64,000 nt of DNA from Alviniconcha marisindica. Its lineage: Eukaryota; Mollusca; Gastropoda; Provannidae. Positions 1 to 11,400 of this stretch are shown piece after piece. Under the pieces are notes generated by a model, which worked only from the letters and a program-made list of their open reading frames with translations, did not search any database and was not told the origin of the DNA. Within the stretch, counting starts at the first letter, position 1, and each line of letters opens with the position of its first letter. The stretch is from the NCBI GenBank assembly GCA_018857735.1, contig JABMCL010001387.1:155001-219000 (forward strand). The letters run 5' to 3'. Position numbers and translations under genes: made by a program.

Positions 1-154
1 AGTTAGTTAGTTGTATTTTAACGTCCCGTCAGCACCGTAACTACCATCAAAAACCAACAATCCATCTAGCTAGCAGTGCACAACCACACGTTTCAACTCG
101 TGTGAACGTTTGCTGTTTGATTCTTCATCCTCTTCTTCTTCTTCTTCTTCTTCT

Positions 155-197
155 TTACGTCCACAGAAACCATAAGGCTTATTAGGGACGGGCAATT
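155..197 (-). mobile_element. Tail fragment of SINE family A
   Basis: The minus strand reads as the CCTTATGGTTTCTGTGGACG tail of the two longer copies. It adjoins a (CTT)n tract at 128-154. Confidence 0.6.
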
Positions 198-293
198 CTC
201 TGAAATCTGTAACTGTCCAGAAATAATCTGTAACTGTCCAAAAATAATCACCCCATCTATCCTTCTCAAATCTTTATTGTTGAAAAATAGTCC

Positions 294-295
<2 letters not shown>

Positions 296-372
<77 letters not shown>
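296..372. repeat. (CT)n microsatellite
   Basis: An uninterrupted CT run of about 76 bp. The stretch before it (198-295) shows nothing beyond a short internal duplication of CTGTAACTGTCCA. Confidence 0.97.
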
Positions 373-374
<2 letters not shown>

Positions 375-599
375 GTGAACACGCTATGTTTTGTGTGGAA
401 ATTCTCATGTATAACGTTTCAGACACTCATTCATGCCTATATGTATATAAATAATGCCTGTAATTTGATATCTACTCATCAGTAGCTTAGCAAGGACTAG
501 TTGTTAGACAGGTTTTTGACTGAACCTAAACTACAATCCTTGTAAAGTTTTCCAGTTCGAGTTTTCTCTCTCTCTTGGGTGGAGGTGGAAAGTGTGTGT

Positions 600-626
600 G
601 TGTGGGGGGGGGGGAGGGGGGGGGGT
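600..626. repeat. G-rich tract
   Basis: Two runs of eight or more G separated by single A bases, following a short TG run. 373-600 shows no gene signal. Confidence 0.9.
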
Positions 627-680
627 TTAATCCCACATTACTTTACATGTAAATTCTTTTCACTCACAGACAGGCACTGA

Positions 681-870
<190 letters not shown>

Positions 871-2029
871 CCCAGAGAAGCAAACAGGGTCAAATGTCTT
901 CAGCCGGTTATCATTAAGTTTATACACAGACACCCCCCCAGGGAAAAACCTGGCGACCAGATTCAATAAGGTAGCGATGGTGTTCAACACCAGGTGTCAT
1001 TCACGCCTAATCACCTAACGGCTGAAGCGAGGCATTATTCTTTTGTTAATCACGGCCGCGATTATTCACGGATTTTCCGACACTGACTTGAAGAGCACTG
1101 CGGCATTTCAAGTTCTGGCGATTTACGCCCTGGATCGTTCGCCGAAAAGAGGTCACTATCCCGGGCTGACATCGATTCCTTTTGCGGTGCACAGACCATC
1201 GTCTGAGTTCTGCAGTGTAACACTACTTATTGCTTGGTCAGTGGAGCACATTGTCATCTGCCCATCAGTCACATGACACTGAAGTAAAGAACTCGGAGCT
1301 GTCAATCACCTGAGGCACTTCAGCCAATCAGAACTCGGGGTTTACCGTTCACCGGTAATCAGTGTTCTGGTATTTTACCGGATGAGATAAGCACTGCTTA
1401 TAAACGATAAGCATTGCTTATCTGCTACTCAGTGACGACTGAGATATGATGGTTTACCGGCCGGGAAGCAAAATCAGCACTTGGTCAGTCAGTCTACCGG
1501 CTGTTACTGTATTCTTTGCGGGCCGGTTCTAAAAAATAATAACTTAATAATTAAAATAAAATAAGAAGCACAGTTCATAGAGAAATGGCGTGTGCACAAG
1601 TGTGTGCATGCATGCGTGTGCCGGTGTGTTACTGTGTGCGCGTGCCAATCTGCTGGAACTAGTGAAGCCACAGAAAACAAGGGAGAACACTCCCAAATCT
1701 CAAAAATCCCGAAGTGCCTGAACGGCTTCCTGTTGTCTCCCCTGTTGAAACTCGCCCCGGGAAAGTGAGAAGAGGGAGGTGATGTTTTAACTCGTATCTA
1801 GAATCCGTACAAAAACTGGCGGTGCTAAGTGGAGTGTGTGTGCGAGTGTGAAGGAAGATAAAATCAGTTCATAGAGATGGCGTGTGTATGAATATGTGCC
1901 TGTGTATTAGTGTGTAACTGTGTTTTTCCCACACACGCACAGAGGCAGCTAGTAATCATACCAAAAAACGAAGTCGGAGAGAGAAATAAATCTAATGACA
2001 AGTGCTGCATTGCACTCCATTTATTTCAC
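871..2029. other. No gene recognised
   Basis: Mixed sequence without convincing exons. An open frame at 1043-1276 on the plus strand has no recognisable domain. The segments at 1562-1640 and 1858-1935 share the phrase TTCATAGAGA and ATGGCGTGTG, so they look like an old duplication about 300 bp apart. Confidence 0.5.
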
Positions 2030-3020
2030 TTAACAATAGTTCACACAGCACTCTTCTGTGTTCCACTTAATTCACTCAACTGACAATTCACACAGCATTC
2101 TTCAAACAGCATTTAATTCCATTCACTGTCAATTCACACAGCATCCTTCAGTGTTCCACTTAATTCCCATATCTGACAGACAATCCATACACTGATACAG
2201 TATCTGGCGAAGTGATCATCCACTTCAGTTGACTTACAATTCACACAGCATTCTTCAAACAGTGTTCCAGTTAATTTACTTACCTGACAATTCATACAAG
2301 ATGCAGCATCCATCAGTGTTCCTTTTACTTCGGTTGACTTACAATTCACACAACATTCTTCAAACACTGTTCCAGTTAATTTACTTTACCTAGACAATTC
2401 ATACAAGTTGCAGATGCCATCACGTGTTCTTTACTCCACGGAAACTTCAGAACCGTTAACGGACATTCACTACCAACATCTCTCACACATCCTGAACATG
2501 TTCCAGTTAATTACTTACAGTGACATTCATCAGCATTTGTCAGTGTTCCTTCTATGTAGTTGACTTACAACTCACACAACATTCTTCAAACACTGTTCCA
2601 GTTAATTCACTTACCAAACAATTCATACAGCATTTGTCAGTGTTCCTTCTACTTGTAGTTGACTTACAACTCACACAACATTCTTCAAACACTGTTCCAG
2701 TTAATTCACTTACCAAACAATTCATACAGCATTTGTCAGTGTTCCTTTTACTTCGGTTGACTTACAACTCACACAACATTCTTCAAACACTGTTCCAGTT
2801 AATTCACTTACCAAACAATTCATACAGCATTTGTCAGTGTTCCTTTTACTTCGGTTGACTTACAACTCACACATTCTTCAAACACTGTTCCAGTTAATTC
2901 ACTTACCAAACAATTCATACAGCATTTGTCAGTGTTCCTTTTACTTCGGTTGACTTACAACTCACACATTCTTCAAACACTTCAAACACTGTTCCATTAC
3001 TTAACTTACAGCAACTCGCA
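2030..3020. repeat. Tandem repeat, unit about 99 bp
   Basis: Units carry ATTCTTCAAACACTGTTCCA and GTTAATTCACTTACC, spaced 99-100 bp between 2580 and 2880 and degenerate at both ends. As 99 is a multiple of three, frames stay open on both strands (for example FEECCVNCKSTEV on minus), which is not evidence of coding. Confidence 0.93.
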
Positions 3021-3424
3021 TCCTTCACAAAGAACCAACCAAGGGACATCACCACTAAAGGACACTGTGACGGGTCCATCCGCGTTCCATGCCGGCATGT
3101 ATCTTCATTTCAAAATAAATTAGTAACTGGATTTTAACATGCTGTCAACCACACAGGGTCTACAAATTTAGATTTTACTAAAAGTAAAATGTACTTTTTA
3201 ACACACAAAAGACACAACAAATGGCAGCTCCTGACTGCAATGTTAATTTTACCAGAACACAACTGATGCCCTACACTATAGCAGCCCACACAACAGTACA
3301 CCCATGCATAGTACACAGTACAAGCACTCTTGTCAGAGGACGGAAAAAGGAAACAAACAAAAAAAACCCACAAAACACTGAGATTTCAGGCAAGATTCTC
3401 GCAGCCACTGTAAACGTTTATCAC

Positions 3425-4115
3425 GAAATGTCCGCTGTGAACTGTTGTTGTGCAAAAGTCCGCTGTGAACTTTTGTCATGAAATGTCCACTGTAAACTTT
3501 TGTCACAAAATGTCCACTGTAAACTTTTGCTGTGAAATGTCCACTGTGAACTTTTGCTGTAAAATTGTCCACTGTGAATTTTTGTCACAAAATGTCCACT
3601 GTGAACTTTTGTCGTGAAATGTCCGATGATAACTTTTGCTGTGAAATGTCTGCTGTGAACTTTTGGCATGCAATGTCCACTGTGAACTTTTGCCGAAATG
3701 TCCACTGTGAACTTTTGTCGTAAAATGTCTGCTGTCAACTTTTGCTGTGAAATGTCCGCTATAAACTTTTGTTGTGAAATGTCCGGTCAACTTTTGTTGT
3801 GAAATGTCCGCTGTGAACTTTTGCTGTGAAATGTCCACCGTGAACTTTTGTTGTGAAATGTCCGCTGTGAACTTTTGCTGTGCAATGTCTGCTGTGAACT
3901 TGTGGCGTGCAATGTCCACTGTGAACTTTTGCCAAAATGTCCACTGTGAACTTTTGTCATAAAATGTCTGCCGTCAACTTTTGCTGTGACATGTCCCCTG
4001 TGAACTTTTGCTGTGAAATGTCCGCTGTGAACTTATGCTGTGAAATGTCCACCGTGGACTTTTGTCATGAAATGTCCGCTGCAAACTTTTGTCGTGAAAT
4101 GTCCGCAGTGATGAG
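3425..4115. repeat. Tandem repeat, unit 27 bp, about 25 copies
   Basis: The unit is close to GTGAACTTTTGCTGTGAAAT plus GTCCACT. The period of nine codons gives open frames on both strands. 3021-3424 holds no recognised feature. Confidence 0.95.
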
Positions 4116-5113
4116 CTCTCGCTGCAGTTTGTATCTGTGGCTGCTGCTGCCACTTTCGACAATCCACTCCATAATCCAACTGTAAAACGGCCGTGCTTTC
4201 TGCCCAAACAAAGAAAAAGTGGTCTCGAAAGCCACAGACAGGAGTTCCCTCCCTTTTCACTTCTTCGAGCAGTGGTGAGACGCTGTTCAACTTATTACTG
4301 GGCCAGTGTAACAAGTATCCATATGGCCGGTGATGCCTCTTCAGTTTGGTTCCCGTCACTGGAGAATAAATAGTCTTGTATCCTTTCAGCGTGCAATTGC
4401 TACCCGACACACAATGACAGACGTAAGTAGGCTATCAATTCAGTATGACTTGATTTTGTTCAAAGCCCAGGTGAATGGAGCTTTACCTACAATATCTGTC
4501 TTTGTTCTCCACTGCGACAGGTGTGAGAATTATGTCCGTACCTGCGACACTGGTGGTAGTTTTCAAGCTCTACGGTTGCACATAAGCACACACACACACA
4601 CAAAAAGCTAACAGTGAAACACAGGCAACAATCACCCAACCATAGTGAGTGTACTAAAATGAGCAAACATTGCACAGATATTTCCATGCCAAAAAAACAC
4701 TCTTCCCTCCAGACAAAGCAGCACAGGTGACAATCAGCCAATCACAGTGACTGTAACATCAGTCTTCTTGTGCTAGCTCAACGTCGGTTTCATTTGAGTG
4801 AGGTGATGACTGGCCCTTTAAAAAAAAAAAAAAAAAAGACAGACTAGCACCAAGAGTTGTCTGTCCTAAACCTTACAACCCGGCCATGCATTTTGGCACA
4901 GATTCACAACCCAGTTTAGAGCAACCTCTGGGAAAACCCGGGAGAATCCTGATCACATAATCAGTGACGTAGTTGATGACACAGATGCTTGCTTGCAAAT
5001 GGCACAGTTTTCACTGTGCTTTAGAGTTCTATGTGGGGAAAAAACACCAAGTGTGTCGGATCTCCATGCCATGACGGCAGCACGACGCTTCAATGTACAT
5101 GCAGTGATTTATT
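4116..5113. other. No gene recognised
   Basis: Unique-looking sequence with a (CA)n at 4588-4602 and a polyA of about 18 at 4820-4837. No splice-flanked open frame with a recognisable product was found. Confidence 0.5.
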
Positions 5114-5332
5114 ATGGCCATTCCGGGTGATGGAGATGAAAGCAAGAAAGAAAGCATGCTTGGAAAGAAGGGCGATGTTGAGGTTGACCCAGCCGATGGC
5201 AACGGTAGCGAGAGTGACTATTCAGAAAAATATGTTCAGGAGGTGAACAAACCCAATACATCGAGAGGTAGGGGGCATGGCCAAGGGAGAAAAAGCGAGG
5301 TGGTGGTGGTTGTGGTCGTGGTGCAGAGGTGA
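5114..5332 (+). pseudogene. Unrecognised ORF or exon fragment, acidic then Arg/Gly-rich
   Basis: A 72-codon frame begins MAIPGDGDESKKESMLGKKG, continues acidic (ADGNGSESDYSEKY) and turns Arg/Gly-rich (NTSRGRGHGQGRKSE). A one-base shift after about 5275 would continue as an RGG-like stretch (KRGGGGCGRGAE), so it may be a frameshifted gene or transposase relic. It is not low-complexity at its start, unlike most open frames nearby. Family unknown. Confidence 0.3.
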
Positions 5333-5361
5333 GGGGGGCAGGTACACAGTGCTGATGAAGG

Positions 5362-5515
5362 ACAGGTATGTGGCTATTGTACTTTTATCTCTTGGATGCT
5401 TCTTCTGTGTGGTACTATTTCAAGTTAACAGGTATGTGGCTATTGTACTTTTATGTGGCTATTGTACTTTTACCTCTTGGATGATTCTTCTGTGTGGCAC
5501 TATTTCAAGTTAAGC
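5362..5515. repeat. Tandem duplication carrying a donor-like ACAGGTATGT
   Basis: Two copies of ACAGGTATGTGGCTATTGTA followed by CTTTTA-CTCTTGGATG and TGTGTGG-ACTATTTCAAG. Both contain a good 5' splice-site match on the plus strand. The second copy has an extra internal duplication of 20 bp. Confidence 0.85.
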
Positions 5516-6204
5516 GCTGTAATCGAAAATATTATGAAACTGGTTCAGTGTGCTGAGAGTATATTAGGGTAAAAGATGAAACGCAGTCACCACAAGTTGT
5601 CCATTACAAAAAAAAGAAAAAAAGAAAAAAAGAAGCAAAACAAAAACAAAAACAAAAGATGAAAATACCACAGTAAGCTGTCACAGGGGAGGGGGAGGTT
5701 AAGTAAGTAACTTGGTGTTTTACACTACAGACAGTCAACCAGTATGGTTATATCAGGGCGGGGCTGTCTCAATAAAAATGATGCAGAGTCATAATATCTT
5801 TTCTGAAGAGGACATCGCTGTCAATCACCATGAGCTGTCCCTTTCAGAGATGAAGCGGAAAAGTGTCTTTTTGTTTTTCTTCCAGATAAAGCAGGAAGGG
5901 TCCAAGTGATGTCTTTATCGGTGTCACAATTTCTCTCTGCAAAGCAGAATGAAACAAAATCAGTAAATAAACATGCATGAAAAAAAAGAAAAAAAAACAT
6001 ATCTACATGAAATATGCACAAACAAGCAGTTACAGCAAATAAAAGCCAACAATCTGTTACTGGCATTCACAATAAAAAAAGTATAATTTCAAATACTTTT
6101 TTCTAACTCTTCTGTGACCTTGAAAATGGGTCAAGGTAATCACAACCAATGCTATGTGTACAGCCTGCTGTCAAGTATCACACTATTTTCCACATTTTTG
6201 CTAA
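5516..6204. other. No gene recognised
   Basis: Holds the family C tail at 5700-5766 and A-rich runs near 5605-5660. 6060-6204 is AT-rich without signals. Confidence 0.5.
5700..5766 (-). mobile_element. 3' tail fragment of a dispersed repeat (family C)
   Basis: This is the reverse orientation of the TTGACTGGGCGTAAAACACC / AAGTTACTTAC tail seen also at 25889-25926 and 61286-61322. Confidence 0.5.
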
Positions 6205-6515
6205 GTAAGTAAACATGGCGCTTAACGTCCACAAAAACCATAAGGCTTATTAGGGAAGGGGGAAAGGGGGTATGGAGGGGTGGGGGGTTTAGATTATATA
6301 CCTATCGCTACACTGTCACCACCAAAATGACTCTTGCAATAAGGTGGGCAGCGATGAGAGCCATTTTAATGTTTCATAATTGTTATGGGCAAAGTCACAA
6401 GACAGTGTCCACAGACCACACCTTTTGAAGAGAAAGGAGAGCCGAAGCGGATTCAAACTGAGGTCCCTCCACTTACCAGCCTAACACCTTACCGCTAGGC
6501 CACACCGGCTCACTT
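6205..6515 (-). mobile_element. tRNA-derived SINE (family A), full or near full
   Basis: Read on the minus strand, it starts GAGCCGGTGTGGCCTAGCGG (A box TGGCCTAGCGG), then has AGTTTGAATCC (B box). An unrelated body ends in CCTTATGGTTTTTGTGGACG and a TTACTTAC tail. A second copy in the other orientation is at 54407-54725. Confidence 0.85.
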
Positions 6516-6649
6516 TTGCTCACATTTCTTTTCTTTTTTTAAACACAAACAGGGCCTGAAGTTACACAAGGGAAACAACTCTGTTTAAAGAGGTTACACA
6601 AGGGAAACAACTCTGTTTAAAGACAAAGAGAGCAAGCAACAGTTGTACA

Positions 6650-7290
6650 CCTTAGCCAGCTGTTACCTGCTTACAAGTGACCTGGCCACAGTGAGCGCTA
6701 AGCTGTTACCTGTACACAAGTGACCTGATCACAGCCAGCACTGAGCTGTTACCTGTACACAAGTGACCTGATCACTGGCAGCACTGAGCTGTTACCTGTA
6801 CACAAGTGACCTGATCACAGCCAGCACTGAGCTGTTACCTGTCACAAGTGACCTGATCACAGCCAGCATTGAGCTGTTACCTGTACACAAGTGACCTGAT
6901 CACAGCCAGCACTGAGCTGTTACCTGTACACAAGTGACCTGATCACAGCCAGCACTGAGCTGTTACCTGTACACAAGTGACCTGATCACTGGGAGCACTG
7001 AGCTGTTACCTGTCACAAGTGACCTGATCACAGCCAGCACTGAGCTGTTACCTGTACACAAGTGACCTGATCACAGCCAGCATTGAGCTGTTACCTGTAC
7101 ACAAGTGACCTGATCACTGTGAGCATGGAGCTGTTACCTGTACACAAGTGACCTGATCACAGCCAGCATTGAGCTGTTACCTGTACACAAGTGACCTGAT
7201 CACTGCCAGCACTGAGCTGTTACCTGTACACAAGTGACCTGATCACAGCCAGCACTGAGCTGTTCCCTGTACACAAGTGACCCGGCCCCA
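6650..7290. repeat. Tandem repeat, unit 43 bp, about 14 copies
   Basis: The unit is GAGCTGTTACCTGTACACAA, GTGACCTGATCACAGCCAGC, ACT. It includes a TGATCA palindrome and, on the minus strand, TGTACAGGTAACA, which resembles a donor. A 32-bp direct duplication (ACACAAGGGAAACAACTCTG) precedes it at 6560-6622. Confidence 0.95.
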
Positions 7291-7449
7291 CAGTGTTACA
7301 GACCATACGACCCCCTTCAGATAAGAGAAGGCCTAGCTGGTGACAGGAAAACGTGTAGATAACCCATCACAGCAGGACAATAATCAAAATATTGATTGTC
7401 ACAACTCATTAAGGAAGAAGACAGTGCAGCCATTTGCTGATCGCAAACA

Positions 7450-8330
7450 GCACAAGGGTCAGTCTGCACCAGTCAGTCAGGTCAGCTAGGGTCAGTCTGC
7501 ACCAGTCAGTCAGGTCAGCCAGGGTCAGTCTGCACCAGTCAGTCAGGTCAGCCAGGGTCAGTCTGCACCAGTCAGTCAGGTCAGCCAGGGTCAATCTGCA
7601 CCATTCAGTCAGGTCAGCCAGGGTCAGTCTGCACCAGTCAGTCAGGTCAGCCAGGGTCAGTCTGCACCACTCAGTCAGGTCAGCCATGTGTCAGTGCACC
7701 ACTCAGTCAGGTCAGCCATGTGTCAGTCTGCACCAGTCAGTCAGGTTAGCCAGGGTCAGTCTGCACCAGTCAGTCAGGTCAGCCATGTGTCAGTCTGCAC
7801 CACTCAGTCAGGTCAGCCATGTGTCAGTCTGCACCAGTCAGTCAGGTTAGCCAGGGTCAGTCTGCACCAGTCAGTCAGGTCAGCCATGAGTCAGTCTGCA
7901 CCAGTCAGTCAGGTCAGCCAGGGTCAGTCTGCACCAGTCAGTCAGGTCAGCCATGTGTCAGTCTGCACCAGTCAGTCAGGTCAGCCAGGGTCAGTCTGCA
8001 CCAGTCAGTCAGGTCAGCCATGGGGTCAGTCTGCACCAGTCAGTCAGATCGCCATGTGTCAGTCTGCACCAGTCAGTCAGGTCAGCCATGTGTCAGTCTG
8101 CACCAGTCAGTCAGGTCGCCATGTGTCAGTCTGCACCACTCAGTCAGGTCAGCCAGGGTCAGTCTGCACCAGTCAGGTCAGCCAGGGGTCAGTCTGCACC
8201 AGTCAGGTCAGCCAGGGTCAGTCTGCACCAGTCAGGTCAGCCAGGGTCAGTCTGCACCAGTCAGGGTCAGCCAGGGTCAGCCTGCACCAGTCAGGTCAGC
8301 CAGGGTCAGTGTGCCGGTCTGTGGGTCAGC
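7450..8330 (-). repeat. 33-bp tandem array in the presumed 3'UTR of HMG20
   Basis: On the minus strand the unit is CTGACCCTGGCTGACCTGAC plus TGACTGGTGCAGA, about 27 copies, with shorter 24-bp units near the gene. It begins within 30 bp of the HMG20 stop codon. The unit length is a multiple of three, so open frames run through it. Confidence 0.95.
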
Positions 8331-8333
8331 CGC

Positions 8334-8476
8334 TCACCCTTCGTTTCCAAGGCGACTGATGATGTCCACAGCGGTAGCAATGAAGGCTTCATGCTGCTGA
8401 GGCGAATTCAAGACGATGTTGTGCAGCTTGCCCATGTAGCTTTCTATGGTGTCCAGGGTGGGGCACTCCTTGGTTC
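8334..8476 (-). CDS. HMG20: HMG20 exon 9 (C-terminus and stop)
   Basis: It reads TKECPTLDTIESYMGKLHNI and on to FIATAVDIISRLGNEG, then a TGA stop. The IDSYM-rLH and FIAT motifs of vertebrate HMG20A are recognisable. The acceptor is catgggttgcag; a decayed copy of this acceptor with a usable AG lies 101 bp upstream. The 33-bp array starts just after the stop. Confidence 0.92.
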
Positions 8477-11400
8477 CTGCAACCCATGCAGCATGCAGTT
8501 TTAGCATGTAGCTTCTCTCTGCAGCTAAACCTGCCTGTACCGTTTGAACTGCCCCGAAGCGGAACACCCCTCGGTCCCTGTAACATCCGCAGCGGAGCAT
8601 GTAGTTTGTTTCTGCGCCGGCATATACACCAGAAGTGAGATGGCTCCTCCAAATGACGTGATCTCCAATAAAAACGATTCGCCCACATTATGCGCTCACT
8701 CTCACACACGCACACACACTCATACATCCACACCCATACGCACACCCTCACGCACACATAACCTCACACCCATCCCCTCACCACAACACACCACACCCTC
8801 ACCACACATGCACACACCAAACACACACAAAACCTACCACCCACCCACCCACCCTCACCATCACACCCACACCCTCACCATCACACACACATCCCCTCAC
8901 CATCACACACACCCTCACTCAAACTCCAAGCACTGGTTTACGACATCCTTCCTTCAACCACTGCCGTATTTAGTTACGCCATAGGGTCCAGGAAACTGTC
9001 AGCTAACGAGCAGTTTTCGTTGGTGCTCAAACAGTAGTAAGTGTGTTACAAACAACTCAATAAAACAAGGCGTGCCATTTATATCCGCCAACAAAGTTTA
9101 CACCAGCACAAATAAAACCACAATCGTTTGAATCGAGACAGAACTTTTTTTTTTTTTACCCGGGTGGATGTTCTCATGTTACGTGCGTGCTTTGCCGCTA
9201 GGCTGCTTCAACAGTCTTATCAGTACCTGAACCTTTCAGAGGGCGCTGACCGCATCGGTGGACAGCTGCGCGGAGATAAAGAGTGCCCCTTCAGTGGCGT
9301 AACTAAATCTGGCAGAGTTTGGAGGAAGGTGCCGGAAAGCGATGCTCGGAGTGTGACCCTCACTCTCACTATGACACACACACACCCCAAAACACCCCCC
9401 ACCCTCACTATGACTCACACACACACCCACCAACACACCCCACCCTCACTCTCACCATGACAACACACACCCTCACCCACATGACCCCCCATTCCCCCCC
9501 ACCATGACACACCCACCCTCACTCTCACCATGACACACCCACCCTCACCCACAGACCCCCCGGAGTGTGACCCTCACTCTCACCATGCACACACACGACC
9601 AACACCCCCCCACTCCACCTGACACACCCACCACCCACGACCCCCAGGTACCCTCACTCTCACCATGACACACACACCCCCACCTCACCCCACCCACTCA
9701 CCACATACCCCCGAGTGTGACCCTCACTCTCACCATGACACACACACGCACAAACCCCCCCACCCTCACTATGACCACACACCACTCACCATGACACCCC
9801 ACCCTCACCTCACCATGACCACACACACGCACCCACCCACCCCCCTCACTATGCTCACACACACCCCTCCCCCACCACCCACCCTCCCACCATGACACAC
9901 CCACCCCCACCCACCCCCCCCCATCCCCCCCCCCCAATCCTTCCTCCTCACCCACCAGGCAGCGGGAGGGCAGCGAAGCGCTGGGTCAGCAGGGCCTTGA
10001 GCCCCTCGTAGTGGGACTTGAGGGCGGCGTTGGAAGTGCGCAGCTGGCCGGCCTCCGTCTCCAGCCGCTCCACCGCCTGACGCATGTTCTCCATGTGCTT
10101 CGACAGGATGGCGTTCTGCTCCTCCAGCTCCGTCGTCTGCTTGCGCAGCTGCCGCAGCTCCGTGTCCCGCACTGCAACGACAGCGACACGCAACCGCCCG
10201 CAGTCAAGCTCAGGGACTCGACATCGGCAGCCAGGCCGACGGCCAAGGCTGCTTCAGGACGAAAGCCTGTTCGTCAGTAGCAATAGTCGGGTTCATTGCT
10301 GTGCGATGCTTTGGGTCACACGCACACTTGTTGTGAGCCAAGAACTCCCCAGTCACACACATACCCTTATTGTGCCGGTCATGCACATACCCTTCTTGTG
10401 CCGGTCACGCACATACCCTTCCTGTGACCAAAGAACTCATAATGTACCCTTGTTGTGATCCAAGAACTCCTCAATAACACATCTACCCTTGTGATCCAAG
10501 AACTCCTGAATAACACACCTACACTTGTGACCCAAGAACTCATCAATAACACACCTACCCTTATTGTGTCCCAAGACCTCCTCAAGAACACATCTACCCT
10601 TGTTGTGATCTAACAACTCCCCAGTAACACACACACCCCTGTTGTGATCCAAGAACTCATCAATAACACACCTACCCTTGTTGTGATCAAACAACTCCTC
10701 AATAACACACCTACCCTTGATGCGATGCATGAACCCATCCATAACACACACACCCTTGTTGTGATCCAACAACTCCCCAGTAACACATACACCCTTGTTG
10801 TGATCCAGTAACGCATACACCCTTGTTGTGATCTGGTAACACACACACCCTTGTTGTGATCCAACAACTCCCCAGTAACACATACACCCCTTTTTGTGAA
10901 TCCAATAACACATCACCCTTACTGTGATCCAATTAACACACACACCCATTTTTGTGATCCAAATAACACACACACCCTTGTTGTGATCCCCCTTAACACA
11001 CACACCCTTGTTGTGATCCCAATTAACAATAACCACCCTTGTTGTGAAAACCATAACACACACACCCTTGTTGTGATCCAGTAACGCATACACCCTTGTT
11101 GTGATCCAGTAACGCATACACCCTTGTTGTGATCAGTACCATACACCCTTGTTGTGACCTAACCATACACCCTTGTTGTGATCCATTAACGCATACACCC
11201 TTGTTGTGATCCAGTAACACATACACCCTTGTTGTGATCCAGTAACACATACACCCTTGTTGTGATCCATTAACGCATACACCCTTGTTGTGATCCATTA
11301 ACACATACACCCTTGTTGTGATCCATACACCCTTGCTGTGATCCATACACCCTTGTTGTGATCCATTAACGCATACACCCTTGTTGTGATCCATTAACAC

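Noticed and set aside
1043..1276. 77-codon plus-strand ORF
   Set aside because: No recognisable domain, no flanking splice signals that suggest an exon, composition like the neighbouring non-coding DNA.
3333..4185. Open frames of 60-138 codons on both strands (KVHSGHFTA and MSAVNFCCE repeats)
   Set aside because: Product of the 27-bp tandem unit; no splice sites, start context or non-repeat domain.
7409..8504. Overlapping open frames of 90-220 codons on both strands in the 33-bp array
   Set aside because: Unit length is a multiple of three and the composition is pure repeat; it lies in the presumed HMG20 3'UTR.
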